This document shows, one piece after another, positions 23,999 through 32,965 of a DNA stretch of 64,000 nt. The translations under genes and the position numbers were made by a program. The stretch lies in NCBI RefSeq assembly GCF_028737265.1, contig NZ_JAQZAK010000006.1:1-64000 (forward strand), read 5' to 3'. Each line of letters opens with the position of its first letter. Within the stretch, counting starts at the first letter, position 1. A model generated the notes under the pieces. The model was not told the origin of the DNA. It ran no database searches and worked only from the letters and a program-made list of their open reading frames with translations. The DNA is from Actinomycetospora callitridis (GTDB lineage Bacteria; Actinomycetota; Actinomycetes; Mycobacteriales; Pseudonocardiaceae).

Positions 23999-24031
23999 AG
24001 AGCCCCTCCCGCCGGTGGCGGGAGGGGCTCT
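23999..24031. terminator. Bidirectional terminator between phoU and pstB
   Basis: A perfect 15-bp stem (agagcccctcccgcc with its complement) and a three-base ggt loop, centred between the convergent phoU and pstB stop codons. It lacks a long U-tract on either strand. Confidence 0.9.
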
Positions 24032-24049
24032 GTCGCGTTCGGGGAGGAC

Positions 24050-24826
<777 letters not shown>

Positions 24827-24835
24827 GGTGTTCCT

Positions 24836-25750
24836 CTACTTCGAGATGGCGGAGAAGCGCGACACGACGCTCGCCCCGAGCTGCAGGATCATGATGATGA
24901 GGATGAGCGTCAGCGCGGCGCCCCAGATGCGGAACTGGCCGGACGGCTCCGGGTTCGACAGCTCCGAGAACATCAACAGCGGCAGCGAGGCCATGTTCCC
25001 GGAGAACGGGTCGAAGTTGATGGACTGCGAGTAGCCGACGAGCACCAGCACCGGCGCGGTCTCGCCCATGACGCGGGCGAGCGCGAGCATCACGCCGGTC
25101 ACGGTGCCCGACAGGGCGGTGGGCAGGACGATCCGCAGGATCGTCTTCCACTTCGGGATGCCGAGGGCGTAGGCCGCCTCGCGGAGCTCGTCGGGCACCA
25201 GCCGCAGCATCTCCTCGGTGTTGCGGATGACCACCGGGAGCATGAGCAGCACCAGCGCCAGCGACACCATGAAGGCGCTCTGCTCGGCGCCGAGGATCGA
25301 GATGAACGCCGCGAAGATGAACAGCGCGGCGACGATCGAGGGCACGCCGGCGAGGATGTCGACCATGAAGCTGGTGGTCTTCGCCAGGCGCCCACGGCCG
25401 TACTCGACGAGGTAGATCGCGGCCAGGATGCCGATCGGCACGGCGATGACGGCCGCCAGCGCCGCCTGGATCAGCGTGCCGTAGATCGCGTGGTAGACGC
25501 CGCCGGCGTACGACTCCGGCAGCACGCCCGACAGCGACCTGCCCCACCAGTCGGAGGACAGGATCGCGCCGATGCCGCGGACGACGACCGTCGCGAGCAC
25601 CCACACCAGGGGCACCAGCGCGATGACGAACGCGAGCCCGACGAGGAACGTCGCGAGGTTGTTCTTGATCTTCCGGCCGGTGCTCGGGGCCTGGAAGGTC
25701 GGCGTGGTGGCGGGACGCTCCGGAGAGCTCAGGCCGGTCGCGGTGCTCAT
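24836..25750 (-). CDS. pstA: Phosphate ABC transporter permease PstA
   Basis: A 304-residue membrane protein with about six transmembrane helices and the permease EAA-type loop (L-R-E-A-A-Y-A-L-G-I-P-K-W-K-T). It forms the phosphate channel with PstC. Its ATG overlaps the PstC stop by one base (TGATG), so the two are translationally coupled. Confidence 0.96.
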   Translation of the reverse strand: MSTATGLSSPERPATTPTFQAPSTGRKIKNNLATFLVGLAFVIALVPLVWVLATVVVRGIGAILSSDWWGRSLSGVLPESYAGGVYHAIYGTLIQAALAAVIAVPIGILAAIYLVEYGRGRLAKTTSFMVDILAGVPSIVAALFIFAAFISILGAEQSAFMVSLALVLLMLPVVIRNTEEMLRLVPDELREAAYALGIPKWKTILRIVLPTALSGTVTGVMLALARVMGETAPVLVLVGYSQSINFDPFSGNMASLPLLMFSELSNPEPSGQFRIWGAALTLILIIMILQLGASVVSRFSAISK

Positions 25751-26835
25751 CAGCCGTTCACCTTCCCGCCGGCGACCACGCGGGCGATCGCGTTGACCAC
25801 GAAGGTCAGGACGAACAGGACCAGGCCGGCCGCGATGTAGGCGCCGGTGGGCAGCGGCTGGCTGAACTCCGAGGCCGCCGACGCGATCAGCGAGGCGAAC
25901 GTGTAGCCGCCGTCGAAGAGGCTGAAGCCCGACGGCGTGGTGGCCGCGCGGATGACGATGAGGACCGCGATCGTCTCGCCGAGCGCCCGGCCGAGGCCGA
26001 GCATCGAGCCGGCGATGTAGCCGCTGCGCCCGTAGGGCAGGACGGCCATGCGGATGACCTCCCAGCGGGTGGCCCCCAGCGCCTGCGCCGCCTCGATGTG
26101 GAAGCGCGGGGCCTGGGAGAACACCTCGCGGGTGACCGCGGTGATGATCGGCAGGATCATCACCGCGAGCACGACGCCGCCGGTGAAGATCGTGCCGGTG
26201 AGGACGGGCAGGTTGCCCGGCGCGAACAGGAAGAACCAGCCCAGGTCGTCGCGCAGGAACGTCGCGATCGGCAGCAGGGCCGGTGCCAGGACCGCGATGC
26301 CCCAGAGGCCGTAGATGATCGACGGCACGGCGGCCAGCAGGTCGATCACGTAGGCGAAGGGGCGCGCGACCCGCTTGGGCGCGTACTGCGTCAGGAACAG
26401 CGCGATGCCCAGGGCGATCGGCATCGCGAGGACCAGGGCGAACAGCGACGACAGCAGCGTCACCACGAGCAGGTCACGGATACCGAAGTTCAGGTTCGCC
26501 GGGTCGCGGGTGTCGAACACCGGCGAGGTCAGGAAGTTGGCGTTGTCGGCCAGCAGGGAGGGCACCGCCTGCACGAGCAGGAAGAGCCCGATCGCGGCGA
26601 TGGCCGCGACGACGAGGAGGCCGGAACCCGAGGTCAGCCCCCGGAAGATGCGTTCGCCGCGTCCCGGGGTGGCCTTCCCCCGATCCGTCCCTCCCCTACC
26701 GGGGTCGGTGTCGGTCACGGTGTCCAGGGTGGCCGACCCGGCCGCGGAACCCTCGTCCTGAGGGTCCCGCGGTCGAGCCGCCGTGGTGCGTTCGGTCACA
26801 GCCGGGGTTCCGTCCGCCTCGTCGTCGCCGGGCAA
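25750..26835 (-). CDS. pstC: Phosphate ABC transporter permease PstC
   Basis: A permease of up to 361 residues with about six transmembrane helices and the loop A-A-Q-A-L-G-A-T-R-W-E-V-I-R. The N-terminal ~60 residues are hydrophilic and variable. The annotated TTG 26835 follows the pstS stop by 16 bases without a clear ribosome site; GTG 26799 and GTG 26718 are alternatives in the same frame. Confidence 0.93.
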   Translation of the reverse strand: MPGDDEADGTPAVTERTTAARPRDPQDEGSAAGSATLDTVTDTDPGRGGTDRGKATPGRGERIFRGLTSGSGLLVVAAIAAIGLFLLVQAVPSLLADNANFLTSPVFDTRDPANLNFGIRDLLVVTLLSSLFALVLAMPIALGIALFLTQYAPKRVARPFAYVIDLLAAVPSIIYGLWGIAVLAPALLPIATFLRDDLGWFFLFAPGNLPVLTGTIFTGGVVLAVMILPIITAVTREVFSQAPRFHIEAAQALGATRWEVIRMAVLPYGRSGYIAGSMLGLGRALGETIAVLIVIRAATTPSGFSLFDGGYTFASLIASAASEFSQPLPTGAYIAAGLVLFVLTFVVNAIARVVAGGKVNG

Positions 26836-26851
26836 TCGTGTCGCCGGTCCG

Positions 26852-27961
26852 TTACTGGATGGCGTTGACCGCGGTGGTCAGACGCTGCTTGAACTGCTCG
26901 GGCAGCGGGACGTAGCCCGCGTCCGGCAGGGCCTGCTGCGCGTTCGGGGAGAGCGCGGTCTGCAGGAAGCCGCGGACCGCACCGGCGGTCTGGTCGTCGG
27001 CGTAGTTCGAGCAGACGATCTCGTAGGTCGCGAGCGCGATCGGGTACGCACCGGGCGCGCTGGCCTGGTAGAGGCTGTCCAGGTCCAGCTTCAGGTCGTT
27101 GCCCTGGCCGGTGACCTGCACGTTGTTGACCGCCGTGGCCACGGACTCCGTGGTCAGCGGGACGGCCTGGCCGCCACCGGAGTTGATGACCTGCGCCATG
27201 CCGAGCCCGCCGCGCTGGGCGAACGACGACTCGACGTAGGTCACCGAGTTCGGGGTGTTCTTGGTGGCGTCGGCGACGCCCTGGCTGCCGCGGGCACCGG
27301 CGCCGACACCGCCGTTGAACGTCTGGGCGGCCTCCTTGCCGTACGCACCGTTGGAGGCGGCGACCAGGTACTTCTGGAAGTTCTCGGTGGTGCCCGACTC
27401 GTCGGAACGGAAGTTCACGATGATCGGGGCGGCCGGCAGCTGCTTGCCCGGGTTGAGGGCGGCGATCGCCGGGTCGTTCCAGGTGGCGACCTGGCCGTTG
27501 AAGACGCGCCCGGCGGTGGGGCCGTCGAGCACGAGGTCGGTCACGCCGGGGACGTTGTAGGCGATCGCGACGGGCCCGAAGACGAGCGGCAGGTTCCAGG
27601 CCGGCGACGCGCAGCGCTGCTGGGCGCGGGTGGTCTCGTCGCCGTCCTTGAGCGCGGAGTCCGAACCGGCGAAGTCGGTCTGCCCGCCGAGGAACTCGTT
27701 GCGCCCCGCGCCCGAGCCGCTCGGCGTGTAGTTCAGGGTCTGCCCCTGACAGGTCTGCTGGTAGGTCGCGACGAAGCGCGTCATGGCGTTGTTCTGCGCC
27801 GACGACCCGCTGGACCGCAGGTCGGGCTTGCCGCCACAGGTGACGCCCGGTGCCGCGGACACCCCGCCGCCACCGGCGTTCTCGTCACTGCCGCACGCGC
27901 TGAGCACGAGCGCCGATGCGGCGATCAGGCCGATCGCTGCGACGCGTCGCTGATACCTCAC
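26852..27961 (-). CDS. pstS: Phosphate-binding lipoprotein PstS
   Basis: A 369-residue exported phosphate-binding protein. A signal peptide with lipobox L-S-A-C-G is near residue 22, followed by a Gly-rich spacer. Phosphate-binding segments are visible (GSSAQNNAM; SGSGAGRNEF; DFAGSDSAL; FRSDESGTTENF). GTG 27961 is chosen because GGAGGA lies 8 bases upstream; the frame continues up without a signal sequence. It is the first gene of pstSCAB, preceded by a PHO box. Confidence 0.95.
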   Translation of the reverse strand: MRYQRRVAAIGLIAASALVLSACGSDENAGGGGVSAAPGVTCGGKPDLRSSGSSAQNNAMTRFVATYQQTCQGQTLNYTPSGSGAGRNEFLGGQTDFAGSDSALKDGDETTRAQQRCASPAWNLPLVFGPVAIAYNVPGVTDLVLDGPTAGRVFNGQVATWNDPAIAALNPGKQLPAAPIIVNFRSDESGTTENFQKYLVAASNGAYGKEAAQTFNGGVGAGARGSQGVADATKNTPNSVTYVESSFAQRGGLGMAQVINSGGGQAVPLTTESVATAVNNVQVTGQGNDLKLDLDSLYQASAPGAYPIALATYEIVCSNYADDQTAGAVRGFLQTALSPNAQQALPDAGYVPLPEQFKQRLTTAVNAIQ

Positions 27962-28036
27962 AGAAGATTCCTCCGTGTCCGTTCCGCCCACCTCCGCGTG
28001 GGCACGTCGCAGCGCGGGGTCGCACCACGCCAACGG

Positions 28037-28093
28037 AGGCTAAGCAGGCCGGATGGACGCTCGGAGCGCTCGGGATGAACGAGGGATGAACGC
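28037..28093 (-). promoter_or_regulatory. pstS promoter with PHO box
   Basis: On the minus strand two adjacent 11-base repeats, GTTCATCCCTC and GTTCATCCCGA (28093-28072), match the Streptomyces-type PHO box. A TAGCCT -10 box lies at 28042-28037. A weaker third unit may follow near 28050. Expected regulator: PhoP under phosphate starvation. Confidence 0.7.
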
Positions 28094-28150
28094 GTCCCGG
28101 GAACGTCGCCCGGAGGGCTGAACGACTGCGACGTCGGTCACTCTCGGCGA

Positions 28151-29071
28151 TCAACGCTGGTAGGAGACGTCCACCGCGTCGCGCTCGAAGCCCAGGCGGC
28201 GGTAGGTCGCGATCGCCGGGGCGTTGTCGCCCTCCACGTACAGGATGGTCGTGCGCAGACCGCGATCGCCGAGATGGTGGAGCCCCGCGAGGGTGAGGGC
28301 CCGACCCAGACCGCGCCCCTGCGCGCCGGGGTCGACGCCCACGACGTACACCTCGCCCAGCGGCTCGGGCACCGTCTCGGAGACGGCGTGCACCTTCGTG
28401 AAGTGGAAGCCGAGCAGGTCGTCGGTCGCGGTGTCCCACGCCAGCAGCACCCCGTCGGCGTCGAACCAGGACTCCGCCTCGATCGCGGCGACGTCGTCGG
28501 TCGTCCAGCCGCTCTGCTCCGGGTGCCAGGAGAACGCGCGGTTGTTGACGGCCACCACGGCGTCCTCGTCCCGCCCCACCCGCAGCGGGCGGATCGTGAC
28601 GCCGTCGGGGACGACCAGCGCGGGCAGCGGCGGGGCCTCGTGCCCGGGGGCGGGCCGACGCATGCGCCACAGCTCGCGGGCGCGGCGGCGGCCGGCCCGC
28701 TCGGCCAGGCGCGCGGCGCCCGGGTGGTCGCCGTGGGCCCAGAACCGCGCCACGGGCGACTCCTCGAGCACCGCGTCGACCACCGCGGCGCCGACCCCGC
28801 GGCGACGGTGGGCGGGGTGCACGGAGAGCTCGGCCACCGGGTCGCCGAGGTTCTCGCCGTCGAGCAGCGCGTGCCCGACGAGGTCGCCGCCGTCGCGCAC
28901 GAGCAGGTGCCGCGTGGTGGGGCGCCCGCCGTCGACGATCGCGTCGAGGTCGCGACGCGCGGGCTCGGCGTAGGCGTCCACCCCGTCGGCCGCCGCGACC
29001 GCGGCGACCAGGGCGTGGACGTCCTGCGCCTCCTGCGGCGTCACCGTCGCCACCCACCGGGTCTCCAGCAC
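28151..29071 (-). CDS. mshD: Mycothiol synthase
   Basis: A 306-residue tandem GNAT acetyltransferase that acetylates Cys-GlcN-Ins in the last step of mycothiol synthesis. The C-terminal GNAT half is best conserved (RAFSWHPEQSGWT; VDPGAQGRGLGRALT; YVEGDNAPAIATYRRLGF), and the N-terminal half carries the expected weaker repeat (HPAHRRRGVGAAVV). GTG 29071 fits the family length. It follows glnR on the same strand, an arrangement known from mycobacteria. Confidence 0.96.
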   Translation of the reverse strand: MLETRWVATVTPQEAQDVHALVAAVAAADGVDAYAEPARRDLDAIVDGGRPTTRHLLVRDGGDLVGHALLDGENLGDPVAELSVHPAHRRRGVGAAVVDAVLEESPVARFWAHGDHPGAARLAERAGRRRARELWRMRRPAPGHEAPPLPALVVPDGVTIRPLRVGRDEDAVVAVNNRAFSWHPEQSGWTTDDVAAIEAESWFDADGVLLAWDTATDDLLGFHFTKVHAVSETVPEPLGEVYVVGVDPGAQGRGLGRALTLAGLHHLGDRGLRTTILYVEGDNAPAIATYRRLGFERDAVDVSYQR

Positions 29072-29096
29072 GGCGGTGACCGTAGCGCTCCTCGCC

Positions 29097-29930
29097 TCAG
29101 ACGCCCCGGGCCCACGCGGCGGGCCGCACGACGCGGGCGTCGTCCCAGGACCCGGTCGACCGCGGGACCGGCGTGGCGGGGGTGCTCCGGGGGCTCGTGG
29201 CCGGTGCGTCCTCCTCGGCGTCGTCGGACTCGTCGGACGCGGTCTGCGCCGTCCCGAGCACGCCGCGCATCGGGCGGACGAACTTGTAGCCGACGTTGCG
29301 CACGGTGCCGATGAGCTGCTCGTGCTCCGGGCCCAGCTTCGCCCGCAGCCGCCGCACGTGGACGTCGACGGTGCGGGTGCCGCCGAAGAAGTCGTAGCCC
29401 CAGACCTCCTGCAGCAGCTGCGCGCGGGTGAAGACCCGGCCGGCGTGCTGGGCGAGGTACTTGAGGAGCTCGAACTCCTTGTACGTGAGGTCGAGCGGCC
29501 GCCCGCGCAGGCGGGCGGTGTAGGTCGCCTCGTCGATCACGAGCTCACCGAGCACCAGCGCACCCTCGGCACCGGCGCCGTCGGAGGCGCGCCGGGCCCG
29601 CAGCAGGCGCAGCCGGGCGTCCACCTCGGCCGGGCCGGCGCCGGGCAGCAGCACCTCGTCGACGCCCCACTCGAGGGACACCGCGACGAGGCCGCCCTCG
29701 GTGAGGATGGCGATCACCGGGACGTCCAGGCCGGTGGAGCCCAGCAGGCGACAGAGGCTGCGGGCGGCGGCGAGGTCGTGCCGGGCGTCGACCAGCACGG
29801 CGTCGTGCGGGCCGGCATCGAGCAGGGCCGCCACCTCGGGGGCTGCGGTCCGGAGTCCATGGGGTAGCAGGGTCAGCGACGGCAACACTGACGTCGGCTC
29901 GGGGTCGGCGGTGAGCAGCAGCAGCTCCAC
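29097..29930 (-). CDS. glnR: GlnR-type orphan response regulator
   Basis: A 277-residue OmpR-class protein with an atypical N-terminal receiver (V-L-V-D-A-R-H-D-L region in place of a normal phosphorylation pocket) and a winged-helix DNA-binding domain (LTYKEFELLKYLAQHAGRVF; VDVHVRRLRAKL; VRNVGYKFV). The C-terminal tail is Ser/Pro-rich. GlnR controls nitrogen assimilation genes in actinobacteria. GTG 29930 follows GGAGGGAG; a TAGGGT -10 box lies further upstream, giving a leadered transcript. The glnR-mshD order supports the assignment. Confidence 0.9.
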   Translation of the reverse strand: MELLLLTADPEPTSVLPSLTLLPHGLRTAAPEVAALLDAGPHDAVLVDARHDLAAARSLCRLLGSTGLDVPVIAILTEGGLVAVSLEWGVDEVLLPGAGPAEVDARLRLLRARRASDGAGAEGALVLGELVIDEATYTARLRGRPLDLTYKEFELLKYLAQHAGRVFTRAQLLQEVWGYDFFGGTRTVDVHVRRLRAKLGPEHEQLIGTVRNVGYKFVRPMRGVLGTAQTASDESDDAEEDAPATSPRSTPATPVPRSTGSWDDARVVRPAAWARGV

Positions 29931-30139
29931 GCGAATCTCCCTCCGCGATCGTGGGGTGGACCCTAGACCAGTTCACCGCGCCGTCACCCTCCCGAGCGTT
30001 TCATGTCACGTCGGGCCCGCAAGCCCGTCCGCCCGGAAAAGTGCCGGTCAGGGGGCACATCCCCGCCGATCCGGTGAGCCGGACCCCGGGCTACGCTGCG
30101 TGAGCAGGACGGGTCGTGCGGGGCGGGGGAGGATTCCGG

Positions 30140-30658
30140 GTGTCGGGCTGGGTGCTGGTGGCCGCCGCCGCGGCCCTGGCGGTGGTGCTCGTCGCGGGGC
30201 TCGTCCTCGCGATCGTCCGGCTCCGGCGCTCCCGCGGTGCGGCGGCCGGCGGACCCACGCCCGTCCCGTCGGCCCCCGACCCGGGTCCCGAGGGCACGCG
30301 CCGCGACCTCCGTCCGGTGGGCCCGCAGCGACCGGGCGACGCCGTGAGCGGCGTCCTCCCGCGCGACCTCGCCGGCCCACCCGGCGGGCTCGCGCTGCTG
30401 CAGCTGTCGTCCCAGTTCTGCGCCGACTGCCGCGCGTCCCGGGCCGTGCTCACCGACGTCGCCGGCGAGCACCCCGGGCTCATGGTGCGCGAGGTCGACG
30501 TCGCGATGCGCCCCGAGCTGGTGCGCCTGCTGGGCATCCGCCGCACCCCGACGACGCTGGTCGTCGACCCCGCGGGGGTCGAGCTGGCGCGCCACGTGGG
30601 GGTGCCCCGCCGGGCCGATCTGCTGGGCTCGCTCGCCCCGTGGCGTCGCACCGGGTGA
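30140..30658 (+). CDS. thiX: Membrane-anchored thioredoxin-like protein ThiX
   Basis: A 172-residue protein with an N-terminal transmembrane helix (residues ~4-25), a Pro-rich spacer and a thioredoxin-like domain with the redox motif F-C-A-D-C-R-A near residue 92, plus the later T-P-T-T-L-V-V cis-proline segment. The CADC active site and membrane anchor match mycobacterial ThiX, which lies next to glnR there too. GTG 30140 has GGAGG 7 bases upstream; GTG 30116 is the longer alternative. It probably reduces or senses disulfides near the membrane. Confidence 0.82.
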   Translation: MSGWVLVAAAAALAVVLVAGLVLAIVRLRRSRGAAAGGPTPVPSAPDPGPEGTRRDLRPVGPQRPGDAVSGVLPRDLAGPPGGLALLQLSSQFCADCRASRAVLTDVAGEHPGLMVREVDVAMRPELVRLLGIRRTPTTLVVDPAGVELARHVGVPRRADLLGSLAPWRRTG

Positions 30659-30710
30659 GCGCGCTCCACGAGCGTGTGACGTCACCCTCGGTCGACGCCC
30701 GATTCTTCGG

Positions 30711-30716
30711 TAGCGT
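30711..30716 (+). promoter_or_regulatory. -10 box of cysteine leader peptide
   Basis: TAGCGT ends 7 bases before GTG 30724, placing the transcription start on the GTG itself, as in leaderless actinobacterial transcripts. Confidence 0.6.
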
Positions 30717-30723
30717 GGCGCGC

Positions 30724-30792
30724 GTGGACGGCGGGCTCACCCAGCGACGCGTGGTGGACCTGTGCCGTGTGGACTCCAGCCTCTGTTGCTGA
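30724..30792 (+). CDS. Leaderless cysteine-rich leader peptide upstream of cysA2
   Basis: A 22-codon frame that reads M-D-G-G-L-T-Q-R-R-V then V-D-L-C-R-V-D-S-S-L-C-C and stops. It starts at a GTG 7 bases after a TAGCGT box and has no ribosome site, so it should be leaderless. In mycobacteria, leaderless short ORFs ending in cysteine runs act as cysteine-responsive attenuators upstream of sulfur genes, including the cysA2 region. The same position and V-D-L-C-R-V core here support that role: ribosomes stalling at the terminal Cys codons would change folding of the downstream leader and free cysA2. Confidence 0.75.
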   Translation: MDGGLTQRRVVDLCRVDSSLCC

Positions 30793-30857
30793 CCCGGCCC
30801 CCGGACGACTCCGCGCCCGGACCGCCCACCTGACGTCCTTCGCAGTGTGATCGCGGG

Positions 30858-30923
30858 TCCTCGGCTGTACGGGGGTCGCCGGCGGGGATCCCGTCCCACC
30901 AGGAATCCGCAAGCACCCGAGGA
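30858..30923 (+). promoter_or_regulatory. Possible SD-sequestering hairpin before cysA2
   Basis: TCCTCGG at 30858-30864 is complementary to CCGAGGA at 30917-30923, which contains the cysA2 Shine-Dalgarno (GAGGAG, 8 bases before ATG 30933). Pairing would hide the ribosome site. A ribosome stalled at the Cys codons 70 bases upstream could favour an alternative fold. The alternative structure is not resolved. Confidence 0.4.
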
Positions 30924-30932
30924 GCAACACAC

Positions 30933-31787
30933 ATGAGCCGCCAGGACGCCCTGGTCAGTGCCGACTGGGCCGAGCAGAACCTCGACGCCCCCAACACGGT
31001 CTTCGTGGAGGTCGACGAGGACACCACCGCCTACGACGGCGGGCACATCCCCGGCGCCGTCAAGCTCGACTGGAAGACCGAGCTGCAGGACCAGGTCCGC
31101 CGCGACTTCGTCGACAAGGCCGGCTTCGAGAAGCTGCTGTCCGCCAAGGGCATCGGCAACGACGACACCGTCATCCTCTACGGCGGCAACAACAACTGGT
31201 TCGCGGCCTACGCGTACTGGTACTTCAAGCTCTACGGCCACCAGGCCGTCAAGCTGCTCGACGGCGGCCGCAAGAAGTGGGAGCTCGACGGGCGCAAGCT
31301 CGACACCGAGGTCCCGCAGCGCTCGCAGACCTCCTACACCGCGAAGGAGCAGGACACCTCGATCCGCGCCTTCCGCGACGAGGTCGTCAACGCGATCGGC
31401 ACCAAGAACCTCGTCGACGTCCGCTCGCCCGACGAGTTCTCCGGGAAGCTGCTCGCCCCGGCGCACCTCCCGCAGGAGCAGGCGCAGCGCGGTGGCCACA
31501 TCCCCTCGGCGCTCAACGTGCCGTGGTCGAAGGCCGCCAACGAGGACGGCACCTTCAAGTCGGACGACGAGCTGCGCAAGCTCTACGAGGAGCAGGGGCT
31601 CGACTCCTCGCGCTCGACCATCGCGTACTGCCGCATCGGCGAGCGCAGCTCGCACACGTGGTTCGCGCTGCACGAGCTCCTCGGCGAGTCCGACGTCAAG
31701 AACTACGACGGCAGCTGGACCGAGTACGGCTCGCTGATCGGCGTGCCGATCGAGACCGGGCCCGGACAGAGTGGGAGTGGATCCTGA
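30933..31787 (+). CDS. cysA2: Thiosulfate sulfurtransferase, CysA2-type
   Basis: A 284-residue two-domain rhodanese. The C-terminal domain carries the active-site loop A-Y-C-R-I-G-E-R-S-S-H-T-W with the sulfur-carrying Cys near residue 231. The N-terminal domain has the structural motifs ADWAEQNLDAPNTVFVEVDE and LLDGGRKKWELDGR. It transfers sulfane sulfur from thiosulfate to acceptors. ATG 30933 follows GAGGAG. It overlaps sseC by one base, and the pair matches the mycobacterial cysA2-sseC2 operon. Confidence 0.94.
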   Translation: MSRQDALVSADWAEQNLDAPNTVFVEVDEDTTAYDGGHIPGAVKLDWKTELQDQVRRDFVDKAGFEKLLSAKGIGNDDTVILYGGNNNWFAAYAYWYFKLYGHQAVKLLDGGRKKWELDGRKLDTEVPQRSQTSYTAKEQDTSIRAFRDEVVNAIGTKNLVDVRSPDEFSGKLLAPAHLPQEQAQRGGHIPSALNVPWSKAANEDGTFKSDDELRKLYEEQGLDSSRSTIAYCRIGERSSHTWFALHELLGESDVKNYDGSWTEYGSLIGVPIETGPGQSGSGS

Positions 31788-32089
31788 TGTGCGGAGCGCC
31801 CGAGCAGACCGCCGAGCTGCCCGCCGGTACCGACCTCTCGAAGGAGTCGGTGCTGGTCGGGAAGGTCCTCGCGGGCGGGTCGCCCGTCGGGGGCGCCTAC
31901 GTCCGGCTCCTCGACGGCACCGGTGAGTTCACCGCCGAGGTCGTGTCCTCGGCCTCCGGCGACTACCGGTTCTTCGCGGCCCCGGGCACCTGGACCGTCC
32001 GCGCGCTCTCGCGCTCGGGCAACGGCCAGTCCGAGGTCACCGTCGGTGGCCCGGGCCTGTTCACGACCGAGGTGTCCGTCGCGGCATAG
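31787..32089 (+). CDS. sseC: DUF1416 / SseC-type small protein
   Basis: A 100-residue protein beginning M-C-G-A-P-E-Q, with a CarboxypepD-reg-like beta-sandwich pattern (VLVGKVLAGGSPVGGAYVRL; SGDYRFFAAPGTWTVRALS). Always paired with the rhodanese CysA in actinobacteria and thought to serve sulfur metabolism, though its reaction is unknown. The ATG overlaps the cysA2 stop (TGATG), so translation is coupled. The hairpin at 32116-32155 ends the unit. Confidence 0.92.
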   Translation: MCGAPEQTAELPAGTDLSKESVLVGKVLAGGSPVGGAYVRLLDGTGEFTAEVVSSASGDYRFFAAPGTWTVRALSRSGNGQSEVTVGGPGLFTTEVSVAA

Positions 32090-32115
32090 TTCCGAGGCCG
32101 CGACAGAAGACGATC

Positions 32116-32155
32116 CGCCCGCTCGTCCCGCCCACCGCGGCGGGGCGGGCGGGCG
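32116..32155 (+). terminator. Hairpin terminator after sseC
   Basis: A 17-bp G+C stem with two T-G wobbles and a six-base loop (caccgc), 27 bases after the sseC stop. The next promoter box (TAGGGT, 32164) follows directly. Confidence 0.75.
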
Positions 32156-32163
32156 GTGGTCGT

Positions 32164-32169
32164 TAGGGT
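32164..32169 (+). promoter_or_regulatory. -10 box of the 39-aa membrane peptide (leaderless)
   Basis: TAGGGT ends 6 bases before GTG 32176. No Shine-Dalgarno is present. Confidence 0.55.
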
Positions 32170-32175
32170 GGGCCG

Positions 32176-32295
32176 GTGGCGTGGTTCTACACCGTCCTGC
32201 TCGCTGCGTGCAGCGCCGGAATCCTCGGCGCCGGCGTCGTGCTGACGCGGCGGCTCTTCCGCGACGAGGCACTCACCGGCGAGGAGGAGCGATGA
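32176..32295 (+). CDS. Small single-pass membrane protein (39 aa)
   Basis: A short GTG frame whose product is one transmembrane helix (A-W-F-Y-T-V-L-L-A-A-C-S-A-G-I-L-G-A-G-V) followed by T-R-R and an acidic tail. The TGA overlaps the next ATG as ATGA, and the first base lies 7 bases after a TAGGGT box, so it heads the nitrobindin transcript as a leaderless gene. Its GAGGAGGAG tail codons also supply the ribosome site for the next gene. It is easily missed by gene finders. The family is not recognised. Confidence 0.7.
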   Translation: MAWFYTVLLAACSAGILGAGVVLTRRLFRDEALTGEEER

Positions 32296-32951
32296 GTTCG
32301 TCCATCAACCCCGACGAGGCCGACCTGCCCGAGGGCAGCAGCGGCAACGAGGCGATCCGGGCGGCCGCGGAGCGCGCCGAGCGCACCCGGGGCGCCAACG
32401 TCCCCGGGTGGGACGACCTCCCGATCCCGAACGACACCGCGAACCTGCGGCTCGGCCCGGAGCTGAACGACGCGCTCCTGGGTCTGCTGCCGCTCGTCGG
32501 GGTCTGGCGCGGTGAGGGCGAGGTCGTCTACCCGACGATCGACGGCCCCTTCCACTTCGGGCAGCAGATCACCGTCGCGCACGACGGCAGGCCGTTCCTG
32601 TCCTGGGAGGCCCGCTCCTGGATCCTCGACGGGCCGGGCGGGGCCGTGGTGCGGCCCGCCGCCCGCGAGGTCGGCTGGTGGCGCGCGCAGGAGGACGGCA
32701 TGCTCGAGCTCCTGCTCGCCCACCACACCGGGATCATCGAGCTCTACTACGGCGAGAGCCGCACACAGACGTCCTGGGAGCTGCAGACCGACGCGATCGC
32801 CCGGACCTCCACGGCGAAGGAGGTCAACGGCGCGACCCGGCTCTACGGCATCGTCGACGACGGCGACCTCGCCTACGTCGAGGAGCGTGCCATGGAGGGC
32901 CAGCCGATGCAGCCGCACACGTCCGCGCGGCTGCAGCGCGTCGTCGGCTGA
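32292..32951 (+). CDS. Nitrobindin-like heme-binding protein (FABP-like)
   Basis: A 219-residue protein with a ~50-residue charged N-terminal extension and a ten-stranded FABP-like barrel. It has the nitrobindin signature G-V-W-R-G-E-G-E near residue 75 and the late P-H-T-S-A-R-L-Q-R segment holding the expected heme-ligating histidine. Nitrobindins bind ferric heme and isomerise peroxynitrite to nitrate. The position next to sseC and cysA2 matches mycobacterial Rv0813c. ATG 32292 overlaps the preceding small gene (ATGA), with GAGGAGGAG upstream. Confidence 0.9.
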   Translation: MSSSINPDEADLPEGSSGNEAIRAAAERAERTRGANVPGWDDLPIPNDTANLRLGPELNDALLGLLPLVGVWRGEGEVVYPTIDGPFHFGQQITVAHDGRPFLSWEARSWILDGPGGAVVRPAAREVGWWRAQEDGMLELLLAHHTGIIELYYGESRTQTSWELQTDAIARTSTAKEVNGATRLYGIVDDGDLAYVEERAMEGQPMQPHTSARLQRVVG

Positions 32952-32965
32952 GCTCCACCCCGCCC

